Assembly: GCA_024655965.1 (NCBI GenBank)
Contig: JANLFL010000002.1
Span: 62,001-126,000 of the forward strand
DNA length: 64,000 bases
DNA from: Caldisericota bacterium
GTDB taxonomy: Bacteria > Caldisericota > JANLFM01
Direction of reading: 5' to 3'
Shown here: positions 62,619-64,000 of the stretch, in pieces
How the letters are laid out: every line of letters starts with the position of its first letter
Position numbering within the stretch: position 1 is the first letter of the stretch
Translations under genes and position numbers: made by a program
Notes under the pieces: generated by a model
Database searches by the model: none
Seen by the model: only the letters and a program-made list of their open reading frames with translations
What the model was told of the DNA's origin: nothing

Positions 62619-63248
62619 TTGCCCCTGATAAAATTTGTGAGAAATTACCGGGACCTTTCGACCGATCGAGGATTCCAGTTCGAATTTTTTTGTGACATCT
62701 GCGAGAACGGCTATCAGAGCACATTCCAACCCAGCAAATCGGGATCGATCAGCGATGCCCTTGAGGTCGCTGGAGGGATCTTCGGAGGACTCATCAGCCG
62801 GGCAAGCCGGGTAGGGGAAAAGGTTCACTCCGCTCGCTGGGAAAAGGAACACGACGAGGCCTTCATTTCGGCCATCGAGGAAGTAAAAAATCATTTCAAA
62901 CAATGCCCCAGATGCGGAAAGTGGGTCTGCCTTGAGGTCTGCTGGAATCAGGAACGTGGGCTTTGCGTGGACTGCGCCCCTAAACTGGCGGGGGAAATCG
63001 CCCACGCCCAATCGGAGGCAACCATCCAACAGATTTCTCAGAAAGTAAAGGAAAAAGATTGGACCCAAGACCTCAATTTGGAAGCACCGGCTGTGGCAGT
63101 GTGTCCAAACTGCGGGGCTGATACCAAAGGGGCGAAGTTCTGTCCGGAGTGCGGAACTCCCCTCAGGGTAACGGGAAAGTGCCCCCGCTGCGGGGCAGAG
63201 ACGGGAGGAGCCAAGTTCTGTCCGGAGTGCGGCTTTAAACTCACTTGA
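62619..63248 (+). CDS. Multi-zinc-ribbon protein
   Basis: A 209-residue protein with up to six Cys pairs: CDIC near 25, CPRCGKW and CLEVC, GLCVDC, and two near-identical C-terminal ribbons (CPNCGADTKGAKFCPECG and CPRCGAETGGAKFCPECG). Double zinc ribbons of this kind bind partners rather than catalyse. TTG 62619 is chosen because GAGGAGG lies eight bases upstream. Its stop overlaps the TTG of the next gene, so the two are probably partners. Confidence 0.75.
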   Translation: MPLIKFVRNYRDLSTDRGFQFEFFCDICENGYQSTFQPSKSGSISDALEVAGGIFGGLISRASRVGEKVHSARWEKEHDEAFISAIEEVKNHFKQCPRCGKWVCLEVCWNQERGLCVDCAPKLAGEIAHAQSEATIQQISQKVKEKDWTQDLNLEAPAVAVCPNCGADTKGAKFCPECGTPLRVTGKCPRCGAETGGAKFCPECGFKLT

Positions 63249-64000
63249 ACCATTTTTCGGTTTTCTTCAAAATTCCCGGTCCCCAACCCCTCGAGGGAGA
63301 AGGAAGCCTGAAAGTAGAGACCAGCGGAATTCAGGTCCTTTCCTCCATGGGGAGCCCGATTTTCCTGCCCTTTTTCCAGATTGACGGATTGGAAATTGGC
63401 GATTATTCCTTCACTTTAAGTTTCGGGGAGGGAAAGAAACTGGAAATCTCGCGCCTGGGGACAAAAATGGAGGAGGCGGTGGGCTTGATCGAGAAAAATT
63501 TTTTCCTGGCCTGCTTCAATTCCCTCTTCCTTTCGGAAGCTGATTTGCTGGGAATTTTCCCCGCGGAAATAGCCTTCGGGGGTTTTTCCAAAATGGGAAA
63601 ATTGGCAGTCTTTCCCAGGTTAATTCTCCTTTTCCCGGGAATGGAAAGAACCATGGTCCTCCCCATTGGCCTGCTCGAAGGTATTATTTTCAATCCGGAG
63701 GACTATTCACTGCTCCTTAAAACCACTCAGGGGGATATCCGGCTGAAAAAGATGGGGCAAAAAAAGGAGGAGATGGAAAACTCCCTCAGAAAAGCCTATG
63801 AGGGATGCAGTTTCTTTCTCTCTGACCTGCTGGCGAAATACCTCCCGGATATCGATCCCCTCGCCGGGCAGGGATTAACCGCCACCCTTCAAAAGGATGG
63901 GGCGATCCGAAGGAGCCTTTTTGAAGAGGTAAAGCACTGGGAAAGGATGCTCTCCTTAATTCCGGAAGAAAAAAGGGACTACGCCCGGACCCTTCTGGAG
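63245..64000 (+). CDS. Unrecognised protein, 3'-truncated by the window end
   Basis: An uninterrupted frame runs from TTG 63245, overlapping the previous TGA (TTGA), to base 64000, giving at least 252 residues. Near the start is FQIDGLEIGDYSFTLSFGEG followed by KKLEISRLGTKMEEAVGLIE, a beta-strand run then helix suggestive of a PH-like domain. The rest is mixed hydrophobic and charged and I cannot assign it. The coding bias and coupling to the zinc-ribbon gene support it as real. Confidence 0.6.
   Translation, partial: MNHFSVFFKIPGPQPLEGEGSLKVETSGIQVLSSMGSPIFLPFFQIDGLEIGDYSFTLSFGEGKKLEISRLGTKMEEAVGLIEKNFFLACFNSLFLSEADLLGIFPAEIAFGGFSKMGKLAVFPRLILLFPGMERTMVLPIGLLEGIIFNPEDYSLLLKTTQGDIRLKKMGQKKEEMENSLRKAYEGCSFFLSDLLAKYLPDIDPLAGQGLTATLQKDGAIRRSLFEEVKHWERMLSLIPEEKRDYARTLLE

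Overview
The window is bacterial. It carries ssrA (tmRNA) and smpB, glutamate racemase, a cell-wall amidase with SH3 domains, a three-SLH-domain surface protein, ClpB next to a zinc-finger-less DnaJ homologue, and three tRNA genes with encoded CCA ends. No outer-membrane genes are visible. The lipoprotein, SLH and SH3-amidase genes suggest a single-membrane or Gram-positive-like cell wall. Genes are packed tightly, with many 4-nt stop/start overlaps, overlapping convergent 3' ends and frequent TTG or GTG starts. The ADP-forming acyl-CoA synthetase and the tetrahydromethanopterin genes suggest an anaerobe with C1 metabolism. A deep-branching uncultured lineage, possibly of Actinomycetota or Bacillota affinity, would fit, but the sequence alone does not decide this.

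Layout. 1-3280: chaperones (truncated cbpA/dnaJ, clpB). 3267-4742: YjbQ and a GNAT enzyme on the minus strand. 4832-9281: a coupled run of PHP phosphatase, PLP desulfhydrase-like enzyme, nicotinate phosphoribosyltransferase-like enzyme, membrane ClpP-fold protease and HAD phosphatase. 9287-11519: enolase and a polysaccharide deacetylase lipoprotein. 11579-17758: a compact tetrahydromethanopterin (H4MPT) pathway cluster (DUF447, beta-RFAP synthase, a FolK-MptA fusion, a DmrB/AfpA-like flavoprotein, a dihydropteroate-synthase-like enzyme, DUF1464). 17808-24840: DegV, an MFS and a MATE exporter, a GAF-GGDEF cyclase, an ADP-forming acyl-CoA synthetase. 24943-27516: a MocR regulator, an ECF S-component and a split-barrel flavoprotein. 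27736-30521: tRNA-His, an ATP-grasp ligase and small membrane or zinc-ribbon proteins. 29934-34259: a FecCD-type metal/cofactor ABC importer coupled to a THEP1-like NTPase, divergent from a DUF364 heavy-metal-chelation protein. 34378-36215: an HNH nuclease with a dockerin-like motif, a lipid-type methyltransferase, a cold-shock protein and tRNA-Arg.

36532-45981 is a more AT-rich defence island. A decayed AAA ATPase is followed by a type I restriction-modification operon (hsdM, hsdS, hsdR) into which an XRE/ImmA regulator with a PIN protein, an Mrr-like nuclease and an M48-like metallopeptidase are woven. Palindromes and direct repeats lie upstream of its two transcription entry points. An 840-bp gene-poor gap closes the island.

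46761-64000 returns to housekeeping genes: an ATC-hydrolase-like protein, a cobalt/nickel ECF importer (cbiM, PDGLE protein, cbiQ, cbiO) with a divergent secreted partner, tRNA-Pro, rdgB-rph-murI-amidase, an NhaD-like antiporter, a GNAT enzyme, a macro-domain protein, tmRNA, a secreted membrane-anchored protein, smpB, an SLH surface protein, a multi-zinc-ribbon protein, and an unrecognised gene that runs off the window end.

The strongest candidate for something unusual is the bacterial H4MPT cluster, with its fusion of HPPK to an archaeal-looking GTP cyclohydrolase. Next come the regulator/PIN module inside the type I operon and the dockerin-like tail on the HNH nuclease.
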